This document shows, in pieces, positions 1-7,227 of a stretch of 13,214 nt of DNA; position 1 is the stretch's first letter, and the number at the start of each line of letters is the position of its first letter. The position numbers and the translations under genes are program-made. Source of the DNA: Chloroflexota bacterium (GTDB lineage: Bacteria > Chloroflexota > Anaerolineae > Promineifilales > Promineifilaceae); NCBI GenBank assembly GCA_024640485.1, contig JAHEEY010000079.1:1-13214 (forward strand), read 5' to 3'. The notes beneath the pieces are model-generated. The model saw only the letters and a list, made by a program, of their open reading frames with translations. It made no database searches and was not told the DNA's origin.

Positions 1-1009
1 GGTCATGGAACAGCTCCAGGCTGTCGTACCGCTTGCTGAGCTGAGATGCTTCCAGCACCCGCTTGCCCAGCCGCCGGCTGGCCAAAGCCATGGCTACTCG
101 CTGTTCACCCAGGTCGCGGCTCAGCTCTTTGAGTTCCAATACTCGCTGACTCCTGGCTTTCTGCTTGGTACCGCGGGCCATCGGGCTGCGGTGGAGCCAT
201 TCCAACTCTCGCCTAAGCAGCGCCTGCTGCTTCTTCTCTGATGCTGCCATCTGCTCGTGGCGTTTGGTGCGCTGTTCCAAATACTGGCCGAAGTTCCCGG
301 GGTAGTTCACCAATTCCCGCCGGTCCAATTCTACGATCCGGTTCACCACTCGCCCCAAGAAGTAGCGGTCATGAGTGACCATCAGCAGGGCGCCGGGCCG
401 ATTCATCAAATACCCCTCCAGCCAGGAGATGGTGTCGGCATCTATATGATTGGTTGGTTCATCCAGTATGAGCAGATCCGTGGGCGCGATTAATGCTTGC
501 GCCAGGGACACCCGTTTGCGCTGACCGCCGCTGAGGGTTCCGATCTCGGCATCGAAACTGCGGATGCCCAGCCGTGAAAGCACCTCTTTGGCGTCCGCTT
601 CGGCGGCCCAGCCGCCGGTGCGGTCCATTTCCGCGGCCAGCTTGTTGAGCCGCTGCTGCAGGCCGCGGTTCGTGGGATCCGCCTGCAGCCCCAGGCTGGT
701 CTCTTCATACTGGCGCAACAGCCGGATATGGGGAGCATCGCTCTGAAAAATGTATTCCATCACGCTCAGCCGATCATCCATGTCCGGCTCTTGGGACAGA
801 TATTGAATTTTGACCCCACCCCACACCGTCAGCTGCCCGCTGTCGGTGGGCTCATCCCCGGCGATAATGCGCAGCAGGGTCGACTTACCGCTGCCGTTGG
901 GGCCGATGAGCCCTATCCGGTCGCCGGAATTGATCAGAAGATTGACTTGGTCAAGCAGGACGCGGTCGCTGTACTGCTTGGTGATATTTTCTAGGGTGAC
1001 TAAATTCAT
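1..1009 (-). CDS. ABC-F family ATPase, Uup/YfmR type (partial, C-terminus off the window)
   Basis: An ABC-F protein: a soluble tandem-ATPase with no membrane domain. Members bind the ribosomal E site and relieve stalled translation. Only about 336 residues are present; the family is usually 530-650. Visible in order: Walker A GPNGSGKST (residues 36-44), signature TLSGGQ (158-163), Walker B LLILDEPTNH (179-188), then the long charged helical linker that contains MARGTKQKARSQR (from residue 277). The start of the second ATPase domain (VLEASQLSKRYDSLELF) lies at the window edge. The WLHRSPMARGTKQKAR linker resembles the Uup/YfmR branch more than EttA, so this sub-family call is an inference. The ATG at 1007-1009 fits the family N-terminus (MNLVTLENITKQY); a weak AGGGT precedes it. 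It lies 116 bases downstream of the DUF711 gene on the same strand and may be cotranscribed. No resistance function can be assigned. Confidence 0.93.
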   Translation of the reverse strand, partial: MNLVTLENITKQYSDRVLLDQVNLLINSGDRIGLIGPNGSGKSTLLRIIAGDEPTDSGQLTVWGGVKIQYLSQEPDMDDRLSVMEYIFQSDAPHIRLLRQYEETSLGLQADPTNRGLQQRLNKLAAEMDRTGGWAAEADAKEVLSRLGIRSFDAEIGTLSGGQRKRVSLAQALIAPTDLLILDEPTNHIDADTISWLEGYLMNRPGALLMVTHDRYFLGRVVNRIVELDRRELVNYPGNFGQYLEQRTKRHEQMAASEKKQQALLRRELEWLHRSPMARGTKQKARSQRVLELKELSRDLGEQRVAMALASRRLGKRVLEASQLSKRYDSLELFHD

Positions 1010-1125
1010 ATACCCTGAGTGTATCCTAAATCCCGCTTTGGGCGATTACCCTTTGGAGGCGGCAAGAACCGGCCGATATACCGGCGTGTCTCACATGCTG
1101 CAGGTCATCGACGACTCTGTTTGGG

Positions 1126-2322
1126 CTATCTGCCTCTTGAGTGGTATGGCTGCAAGGTCAGCCGCGCCCCGCCGCTCAGCTTCGCGCCCACTCCTTGATT
1201 GTCGACCTTCAATACCCGGCCGTCGGCGAAGAACGGGAAATTGAACTGTGCCAAATCGCCTGGTTTCAGACCGGGCAATGGCATCAGACGAGCGGTCAAG
1301 GGCTTGTCCAGCCGCACCGACAGGGCCGCTACATCCAGCAAAATTCCGGTGAGCGCCGCCTGGCTGATGTCGCCCGCCAGCGGCACTGTATCCAGCCCAA
1401 CGCCGCAGACCGATGCATAGCCCAGGAGTTCGTTGATCCCGACCAGACCACTGCCGGCCCGTTCAGCCAGCACAGAATCTTCCAGCACCGTCAGCATCAA
1501 TCCTGAGAAGCCGCAGCGGGGGAAATCCGCCTGGTTGATCGCCTCGGCCACAACCGCCGCCGTGAAGAGACTTCCTGGCGCGCCTAAATGGGGGAGGCCA
1601 AACGCCTCCATGGCGGCAGCCAGGCTCTTGTCATCGCTCGGATAGGGTGCCAGGGAAAAATCAATGCCGCCAAACGGGATGCCCATCGCTTCCGCCAATT
1701 TGTGCGCATCTTGTGCGATTTCCTCAGCAGCCGCTTCGATGGCGGTTATCAGATTCTGCCGCGCTTCGGCCAGCGACCGGCCGCTGCTGATTGCCTTGAG
1801 GGCCAGATCGGCAGATTCAACCGCGATAGCAAATCGCGCCGGGCCTCCCTGATGGTAAGCAACTGGAAAGAAGGGTGAGCCAGGGGGGCAGTTGGCCAGA
1901 GCCGCCAGATAGAGGTTGCCAAAGCCATTTTCGATGATCGTGCTCACCTGTTGGACGATTCCGGCCATGTGGTAGCATCGCTGCGGATCGATCTGCCCGA
2001 CTTGATCCGCGATCTCGACGGTGGCAAATAAGCTGTCGGTCGCAGACAAGATGGCTGGGATACTGTCCAGCCATCGCTCATCGTGGCGCAGTTTCACTGG
2101 TCCCAGACTGATGTACTGCGCTCCCGTCTGCTGCCAACGGTTGGCAAATTCCGCCGGCCCTTCCTGTGCCTGATCATCCCACCAATCAGGGAATGGGGGC
2201 ATCGCCAGCCGGGTCGTCTGTACCGGAAGATGAAATGAGCCCTGGGCGGCATCGAAAAACCGGCCGGCGTCGGTGGTGTTGAACTGTGGTTCACAAAATA
2301 GTGTGATTGAGCGAATTTCCAT
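1126..2322 (-). CDS. DUF711 family protein
   Basis: A 398-residue protein of the DUF711 family (related to UPF0210), whose biochemical role is not established. The family signature can be read along the whole length: MEIRSITLF at the N-terminus, FFPVAYHQGGPARFAIAVES (151-170), GGIDFSLAPYP (218-228), GFSGLMLTVLEDSVLAER (271-288), the strongly conserved YASVCGVGLDTVPLAGDIS (302-320), and DVAALSVRLDKPLTARLMPL (330-349). The ATG at 2322 is preceded by AGAAGG at a suitable distance, and the conserved MxIRSIT begins right at it. There is no signal peptide and no membrane segment, so it is probably cytoplasmic. It is divergent from the gene at 2436 and upstream of the ABC-F gene on the same strand. 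I see no ACT-domain regulator gene beside it, which accompanies UPF0210 genes in some bacteria. The family call is firm; any function would be a guess. Confidence 0.9.
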   Translation of the reverse strand: MEIRSITLFCEPQFNTTDAGRFFDAAQGSFHLPVQTTRLAMPPFPDWWDDQAQEGPAEFANRWQQTGAQYISLGPVKLRHDERWLDSIPAILSATDSLFATVEIADQVGQIDPQRCYHMAGIVQQVSTIIENGFGNLYLAALANCPPGSPFFPVAYHQGGPARFAIAVESADLALKAISSGRSLAEARQNLITAIEAAAEEIAQDAHKLAEAMGIPFGGIDFSLAPYPSDDKSLAAAMEAFGLPHLGAPGSLFTAAVVAEAINQADFPRCGFSGLMLTVLEDSVLAERAGSGLVGINELLGYASVCGVGLDTVPLAGDISQAALTGILLDVAALSVRLDKPLTARLMPLPGLKPGDLAQFNFPFFADGRVLKVDNQGVGAKLSGGARLTLQPYHSRGR

Positions 2323-2373
2323 GATGAACCTTCTCTGCTCCCTTTCAGCTTCTGGTTTGGAAGTAGTGGCGGG

Positions 2374-2401
2374 TTGACAGATGGCATGATGGCCTTACAG
2401 A
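2374..2401 (+). promoter_or_regulatory. Possible sigma-70-type promoter for the cysteine-protein gene
   Basis: A perfect TTGACA (2374-2379) is followed after 16 bases by TACAGA (2396-2401), which matches the -10 consensus at only three of six positions. It would place transcription start roughly 28 bases before the GTG at 2436. Seen by eye only; the strong -35 is offset by the poor -10. Confidence 0.3.
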
Positions 2402-2435
2402 CCCTTCAGGCGAGCCGATTTATCTATGAGTCCCG

Positions 2436-3035
2436 GTGTCACATTTGACAGAAGCTGTAAGCTCGTTAGAATCAATCATAGAAGCGGATGCTATTTCGGC
2501 TTCTATAAATACAAATATAAAAGCGGATTCTATCTATATGTCGGCTAAAAATGAAGTAATTGTTGTGGAATCAACCGAAGTTGATGAACTAGAGGGGATG
2601 GTTGAACCGGTACCTATCAAGATTGAAGCAGAGCTGGTAGAGACAGCTGGATCAGATGAGAGCCAACCGGGGAATAGGAAAGAGAAGAGACAGAGGCAGC
2701 CTACTAGGGATAACTTTCACCCTAACCAAGTAGTGGACTGGTTTTCTGCCTGCGCTCGCTGTAGTTTCTTTCTCGCTGGCTATCAAGTTGAGTATGGCGT
2801 GGATGGTTTGGAAGAAGCCGCCCGCGGCAGCTACGATGGCTGGCTTCACCTGGAGTGGGGCCAAGGGATTCGGTCGCTGATCGACAAGTCCTACGCCAGT
2901 CGCCTGGATATCGACTGCTACCATTTTGATGGTGTTTGTCCTGAGTGCCAGCGTCGATTTACTTTCATAACCAACGCTGACCAGGAACCGGTGAAACAAC
3001 TGCGCATCGAGCTGAAAACCCGAACCGGGCGCTAG
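2436..3035 (+). CDS. Hypothetical protein with paired cysteines (possible zinc-binding domain) and disordered N-terminus
   Basis: I do not recognise this 199-residue protein. Residues 1-97 are rich in Glu, Ser, Ile and Lys with no hydrophobic core pattern, ending in a basic stretch RKEKRQRQPTR (81-91); this part looks disordered. Residues 98-199 look folded and aromatic, and carry CARC (106-109) and CPEC (168-171) plus C161. These two CxxC knuckles suggest a zinc-ribbon-like site with a 58-residue insert; zinc binding is inference. The first 280 bases are clearly AT-richer than the rest of the gene and its neighbours. The start is uncertain: GTG at 2436 has only a weak GAG before it, and an in-frame ATG lies at 2538 (residue 35). 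It stands alone, divergent from the DUF711 gene and convergent with the methyltransferase gene. The unbroken frame through two compositionally different halves supports a real gene. Confidence 0.7.
   Translation: MSHLTEAVSSLESIIEADAISASINTNIKADSIYMSAKNEVIVVESTEVDELEGMVEPVPIKIEAELVETAGSDESQPGNRKEKRQRQPTRDNFHPNQVVDWFSACARCSFFLAGYQVEYGVDGLEEAARGSYDGWLHLEWGQGIRSLIDKSYASRLDIDCYHFDGVCPECQRRFTFITNADQEPVKQLRIELKTRTGR
2482..2533 (+). repeat. Imperfect 13-base direct repeat, 39-base period
   Basis: AAGCGGATGCTAT (2482-2494) recurs as AAGCGGATTCTAT (2521-2533), 12 of 13 bases identical. The 39-base period equals 13 codons, so both copies are read in the same frame as (E/K)AD(A/S)I. This may be the remnant of an in-frame duplication that lengthened the N-terminal tail. 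With two short copies, chance cannot be excluded. Confidence 0.4.
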
Positions 3036-3113
3036 CTGCTCTTTGACGTCTCGATGGTTGAACCAGCCTGCAAACTGCGAAATGAGTGGGCCAGGGCAGC
3101 GCAGTTGTGCCCG

Positions 3114-3884
3114 CTATTTGTGGTGACGCTGCCTGGCGGCCTCAAAAAGAATGATGCTGGCTGCCACGGCGGCATTGAGAGACTCTGTCGCTGCGTGCAT
3201 GGGGATTGAGAGACGTCCAGTAGCCAGCCGATCCGCAGCCGCGGCTGCGCCTTGGGCTTCGTTGCCGATGATCACGGCCGAAGGCAGGTGCCAATCTACT
3301 TCTGTGTAGCTGTGATCTCCATCCGCCGCCGCCAGCCAAACCTGCATTCCCACTAATTCTTTTTCGATCTCTTCCCAATCCGCCTGCTGTACCGGCAGGC
3401 GCAGCTGAGCCCCCATGCCGCCGCGTACCACTTTGGGGTTGTAGGCGTCGACGCACCCCGGTCCCAAGAGTATGCCATCAGCACCGGCGGCCCCGGCTGA
3501 ACGCAGCATGGTCCCCAGGTTTCCAGGATTCGTGACTTCATCCAGCACCAGCAGCAGTGAAGGCCGCGGAGGAATGGCCAGTTGGGGTATCGGCATCACT
3601 GCCAGCACCCCAGGTGCCGTCTTGGTGGCGCTCATCATCGCCATCAGGGGGTCGCTCACCGCCGCCGCCGCCACCGGCAGCTGTTCCAGCAAAGCGGTGT
3701 TGTCGCCATTCGCGGCCCAATCAGCGGTTGTGAACAGCATCTGAGGCGGCAGCCCAAGTTGAACCAGGTCAGATATCCACCGTGTCCCTTCGACAACGAA
3801 GGCATTCTCTCGGTACCGAAAGCGTTTTTCCGCCTGCAGGCGGCGGACATATTTGATTTTGGAATTAGTGGAACTTGTAATCAT
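3114..3884 (-). CDS. TrmH/SpoU family RNA 2'-O-methyltransferase
   Basis: A 256-residue SPOUT-class enzyme that transfers methyl from S-adenosylmethionine to a ribose 2'-OH in rRNA or tRNA. An N-terminal substrate-binding domain (about residues 5-100, with KRFRYRENAFVVEGTRWISD) precedes the knotted catalytic domain. Its three family motifs are all present: motif 1 NPGNLGTMLRSA (119-130) with the RNA-contacting Asn and Arg, motif 2 AVIIGNEAQG (203-212), and motif 3 IPMHAATESLNAAVAAS (227-243), which forms the trefoil knot and cofactor pocket. Length and layout match the 23S rRNA-type (RlmB/TsnR-like) branch, but the target nucleotide cannot be read from sequence. The ATG at 3884 fits the family start; the ribosome binding site is weak (AGG) and a TACAAT lies very close upstream, so the leader may be very short. 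It is divergent from the UbiA gene and convergent with the cysteine-protein gene. Confidence 0.93.
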   Translation of the reverse strand: MITSSTNSKIKYVRRLQAEKRFRYRENAFVVEGTRWISDLVQLGLPPQMLFTTADWAANGDNTALLEQLPVAAAAVSDPLMAMMSATKTAPGVLAVMPIPQLAIPPRPSLLLVLDEVTNPGNLGTMLRSAGAAGADGILLGPGCVDAYNPKVVRGGMGAQLRLPVQQADWEEIEKELVGMQVWLAAADGDHSYTEVDWHLPSAVIIGNEAQGAAAAADRLATGRLSIPMHAATESLNAAVAASIILFEAARQRHHK

Positions 3885-3904
3885 TTGCCTATTATTGTAT
3901 CTTT

Positions 3905-3932
3905 TTTACAGAAGCAGGGTTACTACTAGCAT
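3905..3932 (+). promoter_or_regulatory. Possible promoter for the UbiA gene
   Basis: TTTACA (3905-3910, five of six to the -35 consensus) and TAGCAT (3927-3932, four of six to the -10 consensus) are separated by 16 bases, in the gap between divergent genes. This would give a leader of about 80 bases before the ATG at 4020. Identified by eye. Confidence 0.33.
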
Positions 3933-4019
3933 TGATTAGTCCAATTCTGGTGTCGCCGTTGCCGGTGATGATTTCCGGTATTGCCGGGCGGCGGCGCTGG
4001 TTCAAAGTGGAGGCTGCGG

Positions 4020-4853
4020 ATGAAGCGGATTAAGGCACTTTATAAGCTGAGCCGGCCGTTGACGTCACTTAGTGGCGGACTGGCGGTGCTGGTCGGCGGC
4101 TATGTGGCGGGTACTGGGGCATGGGGGAAGATCGGTCTGGCCTTCTTGACCACCTTGTTCATTGCCGCCAGTGCCAATGCCTGGAATGATGCCCTGGACG
4201 TTGACATCGATCGTGTCAATCAGCCCCACCGCCCCCTTCCAGCTGGCATGCTCACGGTGGAGGAAGCGCGTCGTTTCGCATTCGCCGCCGCTGCCGTTTC
4301 CCTGCTGATCGCCAGCTTCATCAATTGGCCCGCTTTTCTCACAGCCCTGGCTTCCAATGTCTTGCTCATCCTCTATTCCCTGCGTCTGAAGACCACCGTG
4401 CTGCTGGGCAACGCCACGGTTGCCGCCATTTCCGCTATGAGCGCAGTCTTTGGGGGAATGGCTGCTGGTAACGCACGGCCCACAGTTTGGCTGGCACTGA
4501 TTATCTTGTGCGGCATCATGGGCCGGGAAGTCCTGAAAACGTTAGCCGATTACGAAGGGGATCTGCGCTATCGCTGCCGTACCGTCGCCACCGTCTGGGG
4601 CAAGCGTTGGGCCCGCGTGGTCTTCTTCGCGCTGACGGCAACCACCCTCATCATCATGATGGTCCCGTATCTAATCAAAATCTACAATCCTATCTACGCT
4701 TATGTGGTGGGGATCGGCGTCTATCCGGTGATCCTTTACATCATCATGCGTGTCACTCGTGACCGGACCGGACAGCAGTTGGAGAAGCTCAGCCAACTGC
4801 TGAAATACGACTTTCTCATCTGGTTCCTGGCAGTGGTTTTGGGCGCTGCTTAG
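4020..4853 (+). CDS. UbiA family prenyltransferase (geranylgeranylglycerol-phosphate geranylgeranyltransferase-like)
   Basis: A 277-residue integral membrane enzyme that joins a polyprenyl diphosphate to an acceptor, using Mg2+ held by two Asp-rich motifs. Motif 1 is NDALDVDIDRVNQPHRPLP (56-74; N56, D57, D60, D64 and the following RPLP). Motif 2 is REVLKTLADYEGD (169-181; D177, E179, D181). About eight or nine hydrophobic segments are visible, as expected. The REVLK...DYEGD form of motif 2 and the short loops resemble the archaeal-type DGGGP synthase branch found in many Chloroflexota. A role in menaquinone or chlorophyll-type side-chain attachment cannot be excluded, so the acceptor is left open. 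The start is the ATG at 4020, because GGAGG at 4009-4013 sits 6 bases before it and MKRIKALYKLSRP is the usual N-terminus; the frame is open upstream to 3981. It ends 9 bases from the convergent ppk stop. Confidence 0.9.
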   Translation: MKRIKALYKLSRPLTSLSGGLAVLVGGYVAGTGAWGKIGLAFLTTLFIAASANAWNDALDVDIDRVNQPHRPLPAGMLTVEEARRFAFAAAAVSLLIASFINWPAFLTALASNVLLILYSLRLKTTVLLGNATVAAISAMSAVFGGMAAGNARPTVWLALIILCGIMGREVLKTLADYEGDLRYRCRTVATVWGKRWARVVFFALTATTLIIMMVPYLIKIYNPIYAYVVGIGVYPVILYIIMRVTRDRTGQQLEKLSQLLKYDFLIWFLAVVLGAA

Positions 4854-4862
4854 GAGAGCTTC

Positions 4863-7079
4863 CTACTCCCCAGGTTCATCACTTTTTGCCAATAACTCCA
4901 TAGGGGTTGCCGGCTGGGCTGTGGTGTGTCCGTTTAACAGCCAGTTCTGGCTGTTAAACGGCTCGGCGGAACCATTGGCTTGGGCAGCCCGCGGGATGTA
5001 GCTCCCGTCCGGCTGCAGATAATGCCCTTTCTCGGTGTCGCGCAGATAGATTCGGAGAATATTGTCCACGATGTTCTGACGAAGTTCAGGCTCTTCCACT
5101 GGGAAGATTACCTCGACGCGGCGTTCGATATTTCGAGGCATCAGGTCGGCGCTGCCGATATACATGGTAGGGTCGCCGTCATTATGGAAGTAGAATATCC
5201 GGCTGTGTTCCAGGAACCGTCCCACCACACTTAAGACGCTGATATTCTCACTGATGCCGGGAATGCCCGGTCGCAGACAGCAGATACCCCGGATCACCAT
5301 TTCTATCTTCACGCCGGCTTGCGATGCTTCATAGAGCGCTTTGATGATGTCGGCATCAACCACGTGATTGGTCTTGATGATGATATGCCCTCGTTTGCCA
5401 AGGGCGGCCTCTTGCTTGATGCAGGCGGTTAATTCTCGGCGCAGATTCACCGGCGCCACCAGGAATTTGCGGTACTCTTGTTGTCGGGAGTATCCGGTCA
5501 AATAGTTGAACACTTCGGAGGCATCCGAACCAAAATCATCATCTCGAGTCATGAACCCGATGTCCGTGTAGAGGCGCGCGGTCACCGTATTGTAATTACC
5601 GGTGGAGAGGTGGACGTACCGGTGAATGCCGTCCCGCTCACGCCGGACCACCAGGCACAATTTGCAGTGAGTCTTGAGGCCGATGAGACCGTAGACCACA
5701 TGCACACCGGCTCTTTCCAGCGCCCGGGCCCACTCGATATTACTCTCTTCATCAAAGCGGGCCTTCAGTTCCACCAAGACTGCCACTTGCTTGCCATTGG
5801 CTCGGGCTCGCATCAGGGCGCGGACGATGGGCGGGTTGGGCCCCACCCGATACAGAGTCTGTTTGATAGCCAACACCTGCGGATCTTCTGCCGCAGCTTC
5901 GATGAAATCCGCTACCGGCATGAAACTGTCATAGGGATGGTGCAGCAAAATGTCCTGGCGGCGCAGAATACTGAATATGCTCTCGCCGCTGCGAAGATGG
6001 GATGGGAAATTGGGCTGGAATGCCGCATCCTTCAGTTCCGGCCGTTCCAACCGGTGAAGCTCCCACAGGCTGCTCAGACCCAGCGGCGCGCTGGTGGTAT
6101 AGACGTCGAAGTGGGTGATCTGAAGATTGGCGATGAGCAGCTCGCGGATATCCTTCGGGGTTGATTCCACAATCTCCAGCCGTACCACTGAGCCGAAATG
6201 ACGCTGCCGCAGATTCTCTTCCATGGTCATCAGCAGGTCGTCGGCTTCCTCCTCTTGAATTTCCATGTCGGTGTTGCGGGTAACCCGGAAAGGATAGGCG
6301 GCTACAATGTTCATGCCAGGGAACAGCCGATCTAGATTAGCGGCGATCAGTTGTTCCACCCATACGAATTTCTGTACCGTCGGCATCAGCAGTTCGTCGG
6401 GATCCAGCCGCTTGAGAGGGACCAGTCGGGGCAGGGTAGAAGGCACTTTGACCCTGGCGAAACGGGTCGCTTCTGTGGCTGGATCCTGAATCACCACCGC
6501 CAAATTGAGGCTCAGGTTGGAGATGTGGGGGAATGGGTGGCCCGGATCAAAGGCCAGTGGCGTCAGCACCGGGAATATATCTTGCTCGAAATATTCACTC
6601 AACTTCTTTTGCTGACGCCGTTTCATTTCCTCGAGGCTTAGGACATGGATGCCTGCTTCGATCAGCTGCGGGTACAGCTCATCATGCCACAACTGAGTAT
6701 ATTCCACCGACAGTTCAGAAACCAGACGGTGGACTGCTACCAGCTGTTCACGTGGGGAAAGACCGTCGGCCGGCCGTTTGTTGATACCCAGGAGTACCTG
6801 CTGTTTTAATCCAGATACCCGCACCATGAAGAACTCATCCATGTTGGAGCTGTAAATTGCCAGGAATTTCAGCCGTTCCAACAGCGGGTGATTCCGATCG
6901 AACCCTTCTCTCAGCACCCTTTTATTGAACTCAACCTGGCTCAATTCGCGATTAATATAGAGGCTGGGGTCGTTAAGGTCTGGCTCGATCAATTTTTCTT
7001 CAGCAGGCAATTCGGTCATAAATCCCTCAATATGTTCGTGGTCCATTTCAGCCATAACTTTATAGCGTAATCGACCCAT
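4863..7079 (-). CDS. ppk1: Polyphosphate kinase 1
   Basis: Ppk1 reversibly transfers the gamma-phosphate of ATP to inorganic polyphosphate via a phosphohistidine. The 738 residues match a full-length enzyme plus short extra tails. N-terminal domain: YINRELSQVEFNKRVL (41-56) and FLAIYSSNMDEFFMVRVSGL (72-91). The middle domain starts near VLTPLAFDPGHPFPHISNLS (171-190). The C1 domain carries HHPYDSF (380-386), AIKQTLYR (404-411), VELKARFDEESNIEWAR (436-452) and GLKTHCKLCLVVRRE (467-481), with H471 the probable phosphorylated residue. The C2 domain carries FLEHSRIFYFHN (622-633), with H625 the probable second active-site His, and SADLMPRNIERRVEV (643-657). The start is not certain: the ATG at 7079 has no clear ribosome binding site, whereas ATG 7019 (residue 21) follows GAGGG at good spacing and would remove only non-conserved residues. 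The last 40 codons lie outside the conserved fold and contain a perfect palindrome. Confidence 0.96.
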   Translation of the reverse strand: MGRLRYKVMAEMDHEHIEGFMTELPAEEKLIEPDLNDPSLYINRELSQVEFNKRVLREGFDRNHPLLERLKFLAIYSSNMDEFFMVRVSGLKQQVLLGINKRPADGLSPREQLVAVHRLVSELSVEYTQLWHDELYPQLIEAGIHVLSLEEMKRRQQKKLSEYFEQDIFPVLTPLAFDPGHPFPHISNLSLNLAVVIQDPATEATRFARVKVPSTLPRLVPLKRLDPDELLMPTVQKFVWVEQLIAANLDRLFPGMNIVAAYPFRVTRNTDMEIQEEEADDLLMTMEENLRQRHFGSVVRLEIVESTPKDIRELLIANLQITHFDVYTTSAPLGLSSLWELHRLERPELKDAAFQPNFPSHLRSGESIFSILRRQDILLHHPYDSFMPVADFIEAAAEDPQVLAIKQTLYRVGPNPPIVRALMRARANGKQVAVLVELKARFDEESNIEWARALERAGVHVVYGLIGLKTHCKLCLVVRRERDGIHRYVHLSTGNYNTVTARLYTDIGFMTRDDDFGSDASEVFNYLTGYSRQQEYRKFLVAPVNLRRELTACIKQEAALGKRGHIIIKTNHVVDADIIKALYEASQAGVKIEMVIRGICCLRPGIPGISENISVLSVVGRFLEHSRIFYFHNDGDPTMYIGSADLMPRNIERRVEVIFPVEEPELRQNIVDNILRIYLRDTEKGHYLQPDGSYIPRAAQANGSAEPFNSQNWLLNGHTTAQPATPMELLAKSDEPGE
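4930..4961. repeat. Perfect inverted repeat, 15-base arms and 2-base loop, inside ppk1
   Basis: The left arm CCGTTTAACAGCCAG (4930-4944) and right arm CTGGCTGTTAAACGG (4947-4961) are exact reverse complements around a TT loop. The flanking bases do not pair, so the element is sharply bounded. On the minus strand it encodes residues 707-717 of Ppk1, beyond the conserved core. On the plus strand it lies 76 bases past the ubiA stop. Neither side has a T-run, so it is not a standard intrinsic terminator. Possible roles are a 3' mRNA-stabilising or pausing hairpin, a protein binding site, or a small repeat element captured in the tail. Confidence 0.9.
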
Positions 7080-7099
7080 TGTCTAGATCCATTCATTTG

Positions 7100-7130
7100 C
7101 CCCTATATCCGCAGCTGGCTGCGGATGGGG
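7100..7130 (-). promoter_or_regulatory. Hairpin in the ppk1 leader
   Basis: ATCCGCAG (7107-7114) and CTGCGGAT (7119-7126) form a perfect 8-base stem with a 4-base loop. CCCC (7100-7103) and GGGG (7127-7130) extend it by 4 more pairs across a 3-base bulge. It sits 20 bases upstream of the first ppk1 ATG and about 98 bases upstream of the fasciclin-protein ATG. It has no T-run on either strand, so a leader RNA structure or an operator is more likely than a terminator. Its attachment to ppk1 rather than the divergent gene is by proximity only. Confidence 0.45.
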
Positions 7131-7227
7131 TATTGCGCCAGTCAGGCCGGGTTCCCCGCCCCCTTGGCTTTTGTTTAGAAATGGGCGAAGATAGGCCTAA
7201 TGTTCAAGCGTTATTAGAGAAGTGAAG

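Noticed and set aside
3073..3106. Inverted repeat AACTGCG/CGCAGTT between the convergent cysteine-protein and methyltransferase genes, considered as a terminator.
   Set aside because: The stem is only 7 pairs with a 20-base loop, and there is no T-run on either strand. The position is right but the structure is too weak to call.
3885..3900. TACAAT upstream of the methyltransferase gene, considered as a promoter.
   Set aside because: No acceptable -35 sequence occurs at 16-18 bases, and transcription would begin almost at the start codon, so support is insufficient for a separate feature.
4854..4862. Expected terminator between the convergent ubiA and ppk1 genes.
   Set aside because: The gap is only 9 bases. 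The only strong hairpin nearby is the palindrome inside ppk1, which lacks a T-run.
5478..6164. A 228-codon open frame on the plus strand inside ppk1.
   Set aside because: It is antisense to strongly conserved Ppk1 catalytic sequence, shows no recognisable domain, and lacks a good ribosome binding site. Long antisense frames are common in GC-rich genes with this codon bias.
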